Assembly (NCBI RefSeq): GCF_019916025.1
Contig: NZ_CP079737.1
Coordinates: 2,976,001 to 3,040,000 of the forward strand
Source of the DNA: Paraclostridium bifermentans
GTDB taxonomy: Bacteria; Bacillota; Clostridia; Peptostreptococcales; Peptostreptococcaceae
Length of the DNA: 64,000 nt
Reading direction: 5' to 3'
The position numbers were made by a program, and so were the translations under genes. The notes beneath the pieces are model-generated. The model saw only the letters and a program-made list of their open reading frames with translations. It made no database searches and had not been told where the DNA came from. Of the stretch, positions 1 through 10,717 are shown one piece after another. Position 1 is the first letter of the stretch. Every line of letters begins with the position of its first letter.

Positions 1-2
1 TC

Positions 3-683
3 CTATACGTGAAATTTACCATCATACAACTTTATATCTAAAGATATACTCATATCTTCATATCTTCTCATCATTCTAAAAAACAATGTTTTTATAAGCA
101 ATGACATTGAATTATATGATGTCATTAAATTCGTATACCCAAATTTTAGTTGTTGTGATTTATATATTTCTTCTGCTTCTTCTATAAATATAAATATAAA
201 TCTATAAATTAAAATCATCAATTCTATAAGTGTATGTGGAATATGTAGTTTTTTTAATACTATTATTAATTGATTAAATGGAGTCGTAAGTATTAAGAAA
301 TAAATTGATATAATACAACTCATAGCTCTAAGTAATATGTTTACTGAGCTTTTTACAGCAAATTCAGTAGTTCCTATGTATAATCCTAATATATTTACAT
401 TGAATATATAATCTTTATTTTCAAATGATATATTAATCAAATTTAATCCAATACCTATAATTAAAAAAATTATAGGTATTTTTAAACATTTAATGTATAG
501 TTTCATATCTACTCTTGCTATAAATAGTATTAAAGCTGTCATAAATAGCATTATAAGTATATGTATATTTGCATTTTGGGTAAGCATAGAAGCTATAACT
601 CCTATAAATGTAATTCCTAATTTTATCAATGGATTTACATCTTTTATATTATTTAAATATGCACAGTTGTCAATTTCTAACAT
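3..683 (-). CDS. cbiQ: Cobalt ECF transporter transmembrane component CbiQ
   Basis: This 226-residue hydrophobic protein is the T component of the energy-coupling-factor cobalt importer; it links the substrate-binding CbiMN to the ATPase CbiO in the membrane. About five membrane segments are visible (near residues 20-60, 65-90, 110-135 and 150-175), and the cytoplasmic stretch near the C-terminus ('MMRRYEDMSISLDIK') fits the CbiQ family, where it contacts the ATPase. Its start overlaps the end of cbiN by 7 bases, so the two are translationally coupled. The stop lies at the window edge; cbiO is expected just beyond it but is not visible. Family membership rests on context as well as sequence. 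Confidence 0.93.
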   Translation of the reverse strand: MLEIDNCAYLNNIKDVNPLIKLGITFIGVIASMLTQNANIHILIMLFMTALILFIARVDMKLYIKCLKIPIIFLIIGIGLNLINISFENKDYIFNVNILGLYIGTTEFAVKSSVNILLRAMSCIISIYFLILTTPFNQLIIVLKKLHIPHTLIELMILIYRFIFIFIEEAEEIYKSQQLKFGYTNLMTSYNSMSLLIKTLFFRMMRRYEDMSISLDIKLYDGKFHV

Positions 684-976
684 TTATCTTTTTTTCCTTT
701 TTTATATCCTAAAAAATATCCAATTATTCCTGCCCCTATAGCTGCTTGAGTAGAGAAAAGTAAACTTTCAATCTCACCACTAGGTGGTTCATATAAACTA
801 TTAAACCAAGGTTTATAATTAGGATTTATTTCACTAATTAAAGATTCTGCTTCTCCATCAGCACCTCCGTATTCAGCAGTTGAGTTTAATATTAACGGAG
901 TTATTATTAAGATTACTGTTAAAATTAATAATAGTATATTTTTATTTCTAGTTTTGACTTTCGAATTTGTACTCAT
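677..976 (-). CDS. cbiN: Cobalt transporter accessory protein CbiN
   Basis: CbiN is the small two-helix membrane subunit that works with CbiM to bind and load Co2+. The 99-residue product has a first helix near residues 13-32, an extracytoplasmic loop with the family-typical 'GGADGEAE' and '[18 protein letters not shown]' segments, and a second helix near residues 72-90 ending in a Lys-rich tail. An AAGGAG ribosome site precedes the ATG. The start lies inside the end of cbiM and the end overlaps cbiQ, so cbiM-cbiN-cbiQ is one coupled transcript below the cobalamin riboswitch. Confidence 0.95.
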   Translation of the reverse strand: MSTNSKVKTRNKNILLLILTVILIITPLILNSTAEYGGADGEAESLISEINPNYKPWFNSLYEPPSGEIESLLFSTQAAIGAGIIGYFLGYKKGKKDKC

Positions 977-1688
977 CTTCTACAACTCCTTCTTCATTTT
1001 GTGTTATTAAATTGTATACTAATGTAGTTAATAATCCTTCTGCAATTGCTATAGGTATTTGAGTTATAAAGAATACACCTAAAAATTTTACTAATGACCC
1101 TAATATACCTCCTGCTGGATCAGGAAATGCTAATGCTAATTGAGTTGCAGTTACAGTATATGTAGCTAAATCTCCTAATGCTGCTGAAAAAAATACACTT
1201 TTTCCTGTACTAATGTTTCTTTTTTTACAGAATTTAAATATTAAAAACGATACTATAGGACCTACTATAGCCATAGAAAAAGCATTTGCTCCTAAAGTTG
1301 TAAGTCCTCCATGCGCAAGAAGTATAGCTTGAAATAGTAAAGCTATACTTCCAACTACTGCCATTACAGATGGCCCAAACAATATTGCTCCTAGACCTAC
1401 ACCAGTAGGATGTGAACAACTACCTGTTAAAGATGGTATTTTTAAAGCTGATAGTACGAATACAAATGCACCTGCTAGAGCTAACAGTACTTTCTTTTTA
1501 GGATCAGCTTTTACTATTTTATTTATTGATTTTAACCCGTATATGAAAAATGGTATAAATACGACAGTCCATAATATAGACCATTGCATAGGTAAGAATC
1601 CTTCCATGATGTGCATTGCATGTGAAGTCACAGGATTTAAGATTACAAGTAGTAATCCTGCTATAACTGATAATTTTAAATAATTCAT
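948..1688 (-). CDS. cbiM: Cobalt ECF transporter substrate-binding component CbiM
   Basis: CbiM is the cobalt-specific S component of the ECF importer. The 246-residue product has an N-terminal signal segment (residues 1-24), then 'MHIMEGFLP', the invariant mature N-terminus of CbiM/NikM whose Met and His residues coordinate the metal, followed by about six membrane segments. The '[15 protein letters not shown]' motif near residue 87 is another family hallmark with a metal-site His. It is the first gene after a cobalamin riboswitch and its terminator, which fits import of cobalt only when B12 is short. A dispersed element of about 140 bp lies in its leader. Confidence 0.97.
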   Translation of the reverse strand: MNYLKLSVIAGLLLVILNPVTSHAMHIMEGFLPMQWSILWTVVFIPFFIYGLKSINKIVKADPKKKVLLALAGAFVFVLSALKIPSLTGSCSHPTGVGLGAILFGPSVMAVVGSIALLFQAILLAHGGLTTLGANAFSMAIVGPIVSFLIFKFCKKRNISTGKSVFFSAALGDLATYTVTATQLALAFPDPAGGILGSLVKFLGVFFITQIPIAIAEGLLTTLVYNLITQNEEGVVEDEYKFESQN

Positions 1689-1775
1689 TTTAAATCCCTC
1701 TCTTTTTTTATTTAGTACATTATTGTTTCATGTGATAAAATGACTAAATCAACTCTAAGTTTTAAAGGGCATACA

Positions 1776-1917
1776 TAAAAATTCGCTTTGCTCATGTCGC
1801 CAACGACTTCGTCCGTTGCTCAAAAAAATTTTTTTACGCCTAAAACCTAGTATTTTAATATAACTAAATTTTATAGAATACTATAGTTTTTTGTAAGCAT
1901 ACTTTACTTAAGCGTAA
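1776..1917 (-). repeat. Dispersed post-terminator element, copy 1
   Basis: Read on the minus strand, the element starts directly after the riboswitch terminator T-tract with ACGCTTAAG and ends about 130 bases later with GACATGAGCAAAGCGAATTT. The same two ends, in the same order and again directly behind a terminator, occur at 61409-61512. The middle parts do not match well. This copy carries an extra 19-base segment near 1801-1819 that forms a small CAACG/CGTTG hairpin. It lies in the cbiM leader, so it is transcribed whenever the riboswitch terminator is read through. Function unknown. Confidence 0.55.
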
Positions 1918-1946
1918 AAAAATCCCAATCTTTGGATTAGGATTTA
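1914..1946 (-). terminator. Intrinsic terminator of the cbiM riboswitch
   Basis: On the minus strand AAATCCTAATC and GATTGGGATTT pair around a CAAA loop and are followed by seven T. It lies just downstream of the cobalamin aptamer and 225 bases before cbiM, so it is the likely off-switch of the riboswitch. Confidence 0.8.
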
Positions 1947-1989
1947 ATAACATGACAAAGTGGACATAGTACTTTTAAACTATGATACT

Positions 1990-2182
1990 TTCAATTATTT
2001 TCCTTCACCCCGAAGAACTTAATTTTTCAATTATAGGCAGGTCTCCTGGCTTAGCTTCTCTTTACTCCTTTTCCTTCCCGTAAAATTTACAGTGGTTTTA
2101 AAAGTTTCATCAGCTTTACAGTAGCGGGGGCTGCAGAGGATTTTAACCTCTTTCCCTATTAATTTTAAAAAACCTATAATCT
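1990..2182 (-). promoter_or_regulatory. Cobalamin riboswitch (cbiMNQ leader)
   Basis: The minus strand carries the hallmark order of the AdoCbl aptamer: a P1 arm (ATTATAGG), the AGGGAA element, the GCCCCCGCTACTGT core (B12 box region), CCACTG, GGGAAGG, and the closing AGCCAGGAGACCTGCC next to the second P1 arm. The CGGGGTGAAGG segment near 2001-2011 is the likely kissing-loop partner. Known aptamers of this class bind adenosylcobalamin and repress B12 and cobalt-transport genes. Two more copies occur at about 39.1 and 42.4 kb with the same architecture. Confidence 0.95.
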
Positions 2183-2344
2183 CTAATATTTAATTATAAT
2201 TTATCACATACTCTATCTATTATATATAATTCTATAAAAATTTCTATATTCCTCTAAAATTTTTATTTTTATTTTTTATACTTAAGTATATTTAACCAAC
2301 TATATAGTTATTACTAAAATAAGTTATATACTTTAATAATTCTA

Positions 2345-2396
2345 ACAATAAAAGTAACCTCCTTTAAATATATTTATATCTAAAGAAGGTTATTTT
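2345..2396 (-). terminator. Terminator of the glycerol operon
   Basis: TAACCTTCTTTA and TAAAGGAGGTTA pair around an AT-rich loop and are followed by CTTTTATTG on the minus strand, about 20 bases after the last gene of the glp group. The T-tract is interrupted, so strength is uncertain. Confidence 0.6.
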
Positions 2397-2416
2397 TATT
2401 GTCCATTAATTTTTTA

Positions 2417-2818
2417 TTATATACAATCTCTTAATTCATGATCACTATTTTTATCACTTGTATTCATACTTTCCATACTCTTAGAACTTACAATATCAAC
2501 ACCTGTTCCTAATATGTCTTTAACTATAATATCTCCCACATTAACAGGTGCACATACGCATACTTTATCTAAAACTTTCATAATATCAAACATTAACTCT
2601 TTAGGCACAGAGTCATTAGTTTTAACTGGAAGTAAGTTTAAATAAGAACCGCTAAGTTTAACTGTAGTAGTTATAACTCTTCTTGGATTTGTAACTTCCT
2701 CAACTCCATATTTTGCTCCTCTTTTACATGTGTTTCCTTCTACTTTATATTCTCCATCAACTTTACTTACAACTAATGAACATCCCATTGGACATACTGT
2801 ACAAGTAACATTTTTCAT
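2417..2818 (-). CDS. DUF1667 domain-containing protein
   Basis: The 133-residue product is a DUF1667 protein, a small Cys-rich family found beside the FAD-dependent dehydrogenases of the glycerol-3-phosphate type in clostridia. Cysteines appear as 'CTVCPMGCSL' at residues 6-15, Cys32 in 'NTCKRGAKYG', and 'VCVCAPVNVGD' near residue 87, a layout that suggests a metal or iron-sulfur site. It ends three bases before the FAD oxidoreductase gene begins its own stop, so the two are co-transcribed. A role as electron-transfer partner of the upstream dehydrogenases is inferred from context; no enzymatic activity is known to me for the family. Confidence 0.85.
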   Translation of the reverse strand: MKNVTCTVCPMGCSLVVSKVDGEYKVEGNTCKRGAKYGVEEVTNPRRVITTTVKLSGSYLNLLPVKTNDSVPKELMFDIMKVLDKVCVCAPVNVGDIIVKDILGTGVDIVSSKSMESMNTSDKNSDHELRDCI

Positions 2819-2820
2819 AA

Positions 2821-4065
2821 TTATGCCTCCTCTACACTAACTATTATATTTCCTTTAATATCTTTGAATAAATCTTTACTAATTTTTATATTTTCCATCT
2901 CTGAAGGTATCATATGAGGTCTCTTTTTCTCTAGAATAATTTCATCGTTACTTCTAACAACTAACTTTTTATTTTTGCAAATTTCTCTTACTCTCATAAA
3001 TAAGTTTACATCTTCATCACTGCTAACATCTATATTTTGAGGAACTATATATATAATTCCATTATCTGCAACTGTGTTAACTTCTTTATTTTTATTTAAC
3101 TTATTTAAACAGTATAAAGCTGCATTCTTTCCAGCTATTTTACTTTCTTTTGTAACAAAATCAACTAAGTCATGAACATGAACAACATTCCCACATGCAA
3201 ACACTCCATCTACATTTGTAGACATTGAATTATTTACAATAGGTCCACTAGTTTTATTGTCTAATACAACTCCAGCTTCAACACTTAATTCATTCTCAGG
3301 TATAAGCCCTACAGATAAAAGAAGAGTATCACAGCTTATATATTCTTCTGTTCCTTTTATAGGTCTTCTATTTTCATCTAGCTTGCTAATTGTAACCCCT
3401 TTTACTCTTTCTTTTCCATCTATATGTGTTATTCCTGTACTTAACATTAAAGGTATGTCAAAATCATCTAAACATTGAACAATATTTCTAGTTAATCCAC
3501 TTGAATGTGGGTTTATTTCAACTACTGCCTTTACTTTAGCTCCTTCTAATGTCATACGTCTTGCCATTATAAGTCCTATATCACCAGACCCATATATAAC
3601 AATTTCTTTTCCTACCATATATCCTTCCATATTAGAAAGTCTTTGAGCAGCTCCAGCATTATAAACTCCTGCTGGTCTATATCCAGGTATATCTATCGCT
3701 CCTCTTGTTCTTTCTCTACATCCCATTGCTAAAACTATAGCGTCTGCTTTTATATTTATTATTCCATCTTCACCTAAAGCTTCTATAGTCTTATCTTCAC
3801 TTATATTTAAAACCATCGTATCTAGCATATATTCAATATTTTCTTGTTTAACCATTTCTATGAATTTATGAGCATACTCCGGTCCTGTTAATTCTTCTTT
3901 AAACTCATGTAATCCAAAACCATTGTGTATACATTGATTAAGTATTCCACCTAGTTCTCTATCTCTTTCTATTATAAGTACATCTTTTGCACCATTTCTT
4001 TTAGCTTCAACTGCTGCACCTAAACCTGCAGGTCCTCCTCCAACAACTACAACATTATATTTCAA
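2821..4065 (-). CDS. NAD(P)/FAD-dependent oxidoreductase of the glp group
   Basis: A 414-residue pyridine nucleotide-disulfide-type flavoprotein. The FAD-binding 'VVVVGGGPAGLGAA' is at residues 5-18, a second nucleotide-binding 'IVIYGSGDIGLIMARR' near residue 153, and the closing FAD motif 'NVDGVFACGNVVHVHD' near residue 285. It overlaps the upstream dehydrogenase gene by 11 bases and is followed immediately by the DUF1667 gene. This trio is a recurrent clostridial unit; the present protein probably passes electrons from glycerol-3-phosphate oxidation on to NAD or another carrier, but its exact substrate cannot be read from the sequence. Confidence 0.88.
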   Translation of the reverse strand: MKYNVVVVGGGPAGLGAAVEAKRNGAKDVLIIERDRELGGILNQCIHNGFGLHEFKEELTGPEYAHKFIEMVKQENIEYMLDTMVLNISEDKTIEALGEDGIINIKADAIVLAMGCRERTRGAIDIPGYRPAGVYNAGAAQRLSNMEGYMVGKEIVIYGSGDIGLIMARRMTLEGAKVKAVVEINPHSSGLTRNIVQCLDDFDIPLMLSTGITHIDGKERVKGVTISKLDENRRPIKGTEEYISCDTLLLSVGLIPENELSVEAGVVLDNKTSGPIVNNSMSTNVDGVFACGNVVHVHDLVDFVTKESKIAGKNAALYCLNKLNKNKEVNTVADNGIIYIVPQNIDVSSDEDVNLFMRVREICKNKKLVVRSNDEIILEKKRPHMIPSEMENIKISKDLFKDIKGNIIVSVEEA

Positions 4066-5515
4066 CTAACTCACCCCTTAATTCTTTTGATTTTCCTAAT
4101 ACAGTATTAGAGTTTTCGTAGTCTTTTAAAACATCTTCCACATCTATTTTAAGCTCTCTTGCTAATATTTCTATAACTTTAGGTCCGCAAAATCCACCTT
4201 GACATCTTCCCATACCTGGTCTTACTCTTCTTTTAACCCCATCTAGTGTTCTAGCTCCACATAGTGAATTTATTGCATCTACAATTTCACCTTCTGTTAT
4301 ACTTTCGCATCTACAAACTATTTTTTTGTATCTTGGATCCTTCTTCATAATTTCTTCTTTTTCTTCTTGAGTCATTTTTATGAAAGGTTTATTCTTATGT
4401 CTTTTAGACTCAAACTTTTTATTTTCACTTAACATTAATCCTTCTTCTTTAAGAATTTCTACAACATATTTTGCAACTGCTGGTGCTGATGCAAGGCCTG
4501 GTGATTCTATTCCTCCAACATTTATAAAGTTTTTACATTTCTTTGATGCAAATATCATAAAGTCTCCTGTATTTGGAGTTGCTCTAAGCCCTGCAAAACT
4601 AGTTATTGTTTTTCTGAAATCTATATTTTCTATAGTCTTTTTAGAGCTATTTACGATTTCACTAATTCCGTCTTTTGATGTAGATACATCTTCTTTTTCA
4701 TCTACAGCAGTAGCATTTGGCCCTACTAATAAATTGCCATGCACTGTTTGTGTAACCAATACTCCTTTTCCTTTTTCAGTTGGACATTGGAATAAAACAT
4801 GATTAGCAATTTTACCTTCGCTTTTATCTAATATTTTATATTCTCCTTTTCTAGGTATTATAAAATATTCGTCTCCACCTATCATGTTGTTTATCTTATC
4901 AGCGAAAACTCCAGCTGCATTTACAACATATTTAGCTTTTATATCATTTTTATTTTTTATTTTTATATTGAAGCAATCGTCTTCTTTAACTATGTCTGAA
5001 ACTTCAGATTCTAGTTTTAAGTCTACTCCATTAAACATAGCATTTTCCATAAGTGCTATATTTAAGTTAAATGGACAAACAATTCCTGCACTCTCACAAA
5101 GTAATGCTCCAACTACATTTTCATTAACATTTGGTTCTAGTTCTAATACTTCTTCTTTATTTAATACTTTTAATCCAGTCGCTTTATTTTCTAATCCTCT
5201 TTCGTATAAACCTCTAACGTGTTTCATTTCTTCTTCATCAAATGCTAAAACTAACGATCCTGTTTGTTTAAAGTCTACGTTTAAATCTTTACATAAATCT
5301 TTATATAATTTATTACCTTCTATATTTAACTTAGCTTTTAAGCTTCCAACCTTTGCATCATATCCACCATGCACTATAGCACTATTTGACTTAGTAGTTC
5401 CTTGGCAAACTTCTATTCCTTTTTCTATAACTACTGTTTTTAAATTATACTTTGATAATTCTCTAGCTATGGCACTTCCACTTATCCCTGCTCCTATTAT
5501 TGCTATATCATACAT
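4055..5515 (-). CDS. glpA: FAD-dependent glycerol-3-phosphate dehydrogenase (GlpA-like, with BFD domain)
   Basis: The 486-residue protein oxidises glycerol-3-phosphate to dihydroxyacetone phosphate by analogy with GlpA/GlpD. It has the FAD motif 'IAIIGAGISGSAIAREL' at residues 4-20, a DAO domain to about residue 360, and a C-terminal BFD-like [2Fe-2S] domain with 'VCRCESITEGE' and 'GMGRCQGGFCGP' (four Cys). The start is placed at 5515 because a GGAGG site lies 7 bases upstream; a longer reading frame from 5599 would translate the leader terminator hairpin. The YgaF/L-2-hydroxyglutarate-type oxidases share this fold, but the glp context favours glycerol-3-phosphate. Confidence 0.87.
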   Translation of the reverse strand: MYDIAIIGAGISGSAIARELSKYNLKTVVIEKGIEVCQGTTKSNSAIVHGGYDAKVGSLKAKLNIEGNKLYKDLCKDLNVDFKQTGSLVLAFDEEEMKHVRGLYERGLENKATGLKVLNKEEVLELEPNVNENVVGALLCESAGIVCPFNLNIALMENAMFNGVDLKLESEVSDIVKEDDCFNIKIKNKNDIKAKYVVNAAGVFADKINNMIGGDEYFIIPRKGEYKILDKSEGKIANHVLFQCPTEKGKGVLVTQTVHGNLLVGPNATAVDEKEDVSTSKDGISEIVNSSKKTIENIDFRKTITSFAGLRATPNTGDFMIFASKKCKNFINVGGIESPGLASAPAVAKYVVEILKEEGLMLSENKKFESKRHKNKPFIKMTQEEKEEIMKKDPRYKKIVCRCESITEGEIVDAINSLCGARTLDGVKRRVRPGMGRCQGGFCGPKVIEILARELKIDVEDVLKDYENSNTVLGKSKELRGELVEI

Positions 5516-5529
5516 AATTTTGCCTCCTT

Positions 5530-5576
5530 GAAAAAAAATAGAGAGCCCCCCTATACAATGTATAGAAGGCTCTCTT
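5530..5576 (-). promoter_or_regulatory. GlpP-type antitermination leader before glpA
   Basis: On the minus strand GAGAGCC..TATA pairs with TATA..GGCTCTC and is followed by TATTTTTTTT, a perfect intrinsic terminator only 15 bases before the glpA ribosome site. The same GAGAGCC/GGCTCTC hairpin precedes glpF at 8936-8980. In Bacillus subtilis GlpP bound to glycerol-3-phosphate prevents termination at such a leader; glpP is encoded in this cluster, so the same control is expected. Confidence 0.82.
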
Positions 5577-5629
5577 ATCTCTTCGCCATAATATTTCATT
5601 TTTTAAAATCGTTTTCCTTTTATAATTCT

Positions 5630-5658
5630 ATATTATCATAGATTATTTTAACTGTCAC
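5630..5658 (-). promoter_or_regulatory. Promoter of the glpA leader
   Basis: GTGACA (5653-5658) and TAATAT (5630-5635) are separated by 17 bases on the minus strand, upstream of the glpA terminator leader. It gives glpA and its two followers their own transcript. A weak GAAAACGATTTT box lies just downstream. Confidence 0.6.
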
Positions 5659-5676
5659 TACCCTAAATTATTTGGA

Positions 5677-6447
5677 TTATATATTTGCTTCACAAACTAT
5701 ATCCTCTTTGTACTTATATGATTTAGGGAATCTATCCGCTATATCTGTAAATATACCTGTAACCCCCCAATTAAATAGTTGATTAGCTCTTGCTAGGTCA
5801 TTTACAGTCCAAACATTAATTTTATATCCATAACTTCTAAATTTTTCTACCATTTCTTTAGTTAATCCTTTATTTTGTGGATGTATATACTCAGCTCTAC
5901 ACATTTCCATTATAGAAGACCAATCATCGTGTAAATTGTATGTTTCAAATAAACATCCCACAGGAGTATTCGGGCTTAGATCTTTAAATTTAGACAACAT
6001 TAATGGGTTAAAACTCGAAACGATAACTCTTACATCATCATCTAATTTATTTAAAGCTTTTACAAATCCCTCTATAAGATCTTGCGTTAATTCTTTACCT
6101 CCACAACATGACTTCAATTCAAAATTGACATTTAATTTATATTTATTTATCAATTCAATCAACTCATCTAAAGTTGGTATTCTTTCTCCAATATAATCAT
6201 CACCAAACCAACTTCCTGCATCTATATCATTTAAATCTTCTTTACAAATATCATATAAAGACCCTGTTTTATTGCTACATCTATCTAATGTATCATCATG
6301 ATTTATTACTAGAGTTTTATCTTTTAAAATATCAATGTCACATTCAAACCATTTTATTCCTTTATCCTTGCATAATGAAAACGCTGATAAAGTGTTTTCT
6401 GGTGCTAATGTAGACATTCCTCTATGAGCAAATAGTATTCTTTCCAT
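5677..6447 (-). CDS. Glycerophosphodiester phosphodiesterase
   Basis: A 256-residue GDPD-family enzyme that hydrolyses glycerophosphodiesters to glycerol-3-phosphate and an alcohol. Catalytic features are 'FAHRGMSTLAPENTLSAF' at residues 5-22 (HR and PEN), 'ECDIDILKDKTLVINHDDTL' near residue 38 (metal-binding E and D, catalytic His), and 'NFELK' near residue 110. No signal peptide is present, so it acts in the cytoplasm. The start at 6447 is chosen for an AAAGGAG site 7 bases upstream. It sits between glpK and the dehydrogenase genes, so lipid-derived glycerophosphodiesters feed the same pathway. I do not choose between glpQ and ugpQ as a name. Confidence 0.93.
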   Translation of the reverse strand: MERILFAHRGMSTLAPENTLSAFSLCKDKGIKWFECDIDILKDKTLVINHDDTLDRCSNKTGSLYDICKEDLNDIDAGSWFGDDYIGERIPTLDELIELINKYKLNVNFELKSCCGGKELTQDLIEGFVKALNKLDDDVRVIVSSFNPLMLSKFKDLSPNTPVGCLFETYNLHDDWSSIMEMCRAEYIHPQNKGLTKEMVEKFRSYGYKINVWTVNDLARANQLFNWGVTGIFTDIADRFPKSYKYKEDIVCEANI

Positions 6448-6539
6448 TTTATCTCCTTTATTACTTAACACCAATATCTATATTTTTTAATTTTTTTACT
6501 ACTTACTTCAATTATATAACTTTTATTAGTAATTTATCA

Positions 6540-8892
<2,353 letters not shown>

Positions 8893-8935
8893 CTCAATAC
8901 CTCCCTTGATATTTTATGTAATTAGTCAAATAAGG

Positions 8936-8980
8936 CAAAAAAACAGAGAGCTCCTATCATTTTTATAGGGGGCTCTCTCA
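8936..8980 (-). promoter_or_regulatory. GlpP-type antitermination leader before glpF
   Basis: A GC-rich hairpin (AGAGAGCCCCCTATA/GATAGGAGCTCTCT) followed by TGTTTTTTT ends 44 bases before glpF. It repeats the GGAGATGAGAGAGCC start of the glpA leader. It is the expected target of GlpP, whose gene lies directly upstream. Confidence 0.83.
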
Positions 8981-9007
8981 TCTCCAGCCAGTTATTAATT
9001 TAATTAA

Positions 9008-9036
9008 ATGCTATCACGAAAACATTTTCCAGTCAA
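9008..9036 (-). promoter_or_regulatory. glpF promoter with CcpA-type cre box
   Basis: TTGACT (9031-9036) and TAGCAT (9008-9013) are spaced by 17 bases. The spacer itself reads GGAAAATGTTTTC (9018-9030), which matches the RGAAAANGTTTTC core reported for CcpA in Clostridioides difficile. A repressor bound there would block the promoter, so glycerol use would be subject to both catabolite repression and GlpP antitermination. Confidence 0.62.
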
Positions 9037-9105
9037 TAAAATACTTTGTTAGATATTTAATAAACTAAACTGCTATATCAATTGAAAAAGCTACTTTTTT
9101 GTTAA

Positions 9106-9657
9106 TTACCACATCTCAATATCCGTAGTAGATATAGCCATAGCTCCAGCTGATAATCCACCAATTATTTCTTCTTTTCTATCTATTAATCCTCCACATA
9201 TAATAGGTACGTTAGGATAAGTTTTGTTCATTTTTTTTATTACCTTTTGAATTACACCTGGCATAATCTCTATTGCATCTGGTTTTACTCTCTTTAAACT
9301 TTCAATTGCATTCTCAAGAGACATAGAATCTATAAAGAAAAATCTTTGAACAACTTTTAAATCTAACTCTATAGCTCTTTTAACTATATTAGTTTTAGTT
9401 GTTATTATCCCATCCAAATTGAATTCTTTTTTCATATAATCTACAGCTATAGGACTAGATGAAAGCCCTGTTATCATATCAATATGAACAAATACTTTCT
9501 TATTGTGTTCATGTAAAATTTGTATTTTTTCTTTTAAAGTAAGGATATCTTCATTTAATAAAAAAACAATATCTCCGTCTGAATTTGCAGCATCTTCTAA
9601 ATGTGCATCACCCTTTATCGCACAAATTATTGGGTTTAATTCTAATAATTCTTTCAT
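9106..9657 (-). CDS. glpP: Glycerol uptake operon antiterminator GlpP
   Basis: A 183-residue single-domain antiterminator. Family features are 'NPIICAIKGDAHLEDAANSD' near residue 8, 'KVFVHIDMITGLSS' near residue 54, 'DGIITTKTNIVKRA' near residue 79 and 'EIMPGVIQKVI' near residue 129, where 'EIMPG' belongs to the phosphate-binding part of a TIM-barrel-like fold. In B. subtilis it senses glycerol-3-phosphate and lets RNA polymerase pass leader terminators of glp genes. Two matching leaders lie downstream at 8936-8980 and 5530-5576. It is separated from glpF by its own intergenic promoter region. Confidence 0.96.
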   Translation of the reverse strand: MKELLELNPIICAIKGDAHLEDAANSDGDIVFLLNEDILTLKEKIQILHEHNKKVFVHIDMITGLSSSPIAVDYMKKEFNLDGIITTKTNIVKRAIELDLKVVQRFFFIDSMSLENAIESLKRVKPDAIEIMPGVIQKVIKKMNKTYPNVPIICGGLIDRKEEIIGGLSAGAMAISTTDIEMW

Positions 9658-10011
9658 ATATGCCTCCTCGCTTTTGCTCCAATCTATTATTTATTTAAAT
9701 TTAAAACAATAAATTATGTGTAGCAAAACCTTTGCCTTTTATAAAATTTATTATATCACTTTTTTTAAAATAAGATATTATTGTTTTTTAATTTTAAATT
9801 TTATTATAAAACATTTCTTTATAAAATATTTTATAAAGTATGTGTTTTTTGTTAGTATTTTATCATTCAGTGTAAAACTTCCAAAAATTTTTCATAAATA
9901 GTACATACTATATATTCATTTTTTATATAAATTTTATTTTAAATCACAAAATAAGCCCTCATATTAGTAAATTAATTTACTAATATGAGGGCTTATTTAT
10001 ATATCTAATTA
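9658..10011. other. Intergenic region, very AT-rich
   Basis: No gene is visible. A TATAAT-like box at about 9750-9756 on the minus strand could be the glpP -10 element, without a clear -35. The rest holds only the terminator at 9949-9998. Confidence 0.5.
9949..9998. terminator. Terminator of the rubrerythrin pair
   Basis: AAATAAGCCCTCATATTAGTA and its exact complement pair around a short AT loop, followed by TTATTT. It stands 14 bases after the stop of the downstream rubrerythrin gene. The perfect 20+ bp stem would work in either direction. Confidence 0.85.
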
Positions 10012-10557
10012 TTATTTTCCAAAATGTCTATTTAATAATCCTAAGAATGCTTTTCCATGTCTAGCTTCATCTTTACACATTTCATGTACTGTATCATGTA
10101 TAGCATCTAATCCTAATTCTTTAGCTTTTTTAGCTAATTTTAATTTTCCATCAGTTGCTCCGTATTCAGCTTCTACTCTTGCTTTTAAGTTAGCTTGTGT
10201 ATCTGCTACTACTACTTCTCCTAATAACTCTGCAAATTTAGCTGCATGTTCTGCTTCTTCAAATGCTATTCTCTTATATGCTTCTGCTACTTCTGGATAT
10301 CCTTCTCTGTCTGCTTGACGACTCATTGCTAGGTACATTCCTACTTCTGTACATTCACCTGTGAAGTTAGCTCTTAATCCTTCTATTACTTCTGGATCTA
10401 TTCCTTGAGCTACCCCTATTCTATGCTCGTCTGCCCAAACCATTTCACCTTTCATTTCTTCGAACTTATCAGCTCCTACTTTACATACTGGACAAATCTC
10501 TGGTGCTGTTTCTCCTTCATGTATATATCCGCATACTGTACAAACAAATTTTTTCAT
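10012..10557 (-). CDS. Reverse rubrerythrin (copy 1)
   Basis: A 181-residue reverse rubrerythrin, an oxygen and peroxide scavenger that reduces H2O2 to water at a di-iron centre using electrons from NADH via rubredoxin partners. The rubredoxin-like '[22 protein letters not shown]' region (two CxxC pairs) is at residues 3-25, ahead of the ferritin-like domain instead of behind it. Di-iron ligands are visible in '[11 protein letters not shown]', '[14 protein letters not shown]' and '[12 protein letters not shown]'. Preceded by a GGGAGG site. It is 99% identical at DNA level to the upstream gene at 10718-11263. Confidence 0.95.
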   Translation of the reverse strand: MKKFVCTVCGYIHEGETAPEICPVCKVGADKFEEMKGEMVWADEHRIGVAQGIDPEVIEGLRANFTGECTEVGMYLAMSRQADREGYPEVAEAYKRIAFEEAEHAAKFAELLGEVVVADTQANLKARVEAEYGATDGKLKLAKKAKELGLDAIHDTVHEMCKDEARHGKAFLGLLNRHFGK

Positions 10558-10717
10558 GTTTAAAATCCTCCCTGTATTTAATGTAATTTTTAATTTTCCA
10601 CGTTAATTATCAGTAATTTGTTAACGTTTTTCCTAGTGCCTAAATATATACCCAAAATATGTTGCTTTAAACACATTTTTAGATATATATTTAAGCTATT
10701 TATCCAATCTCTATATA

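Noticed and set aside
4884-5531. 215-codon open frame on the plus strand
   Set aside because: Antisense of the GlpA-like gene; low-complexity Ser/Phe-rich translation typical of the reverse strand of AT-rich genes.
5516-5599. 28-codon N-terminal extension of the GlpA-like frame
   Set aside because: It would translate the GlpP leader hairpin; a good ribosome site precedes the inner ATG.
10558-10717. CGTTAAC/TTAACG inverted repeat between the rubrerythrin genes as operator
   Set aside because: Six-base arms 14 bases apart in AT-rich DNA are not significant, and nothing similar lies before the other copy.
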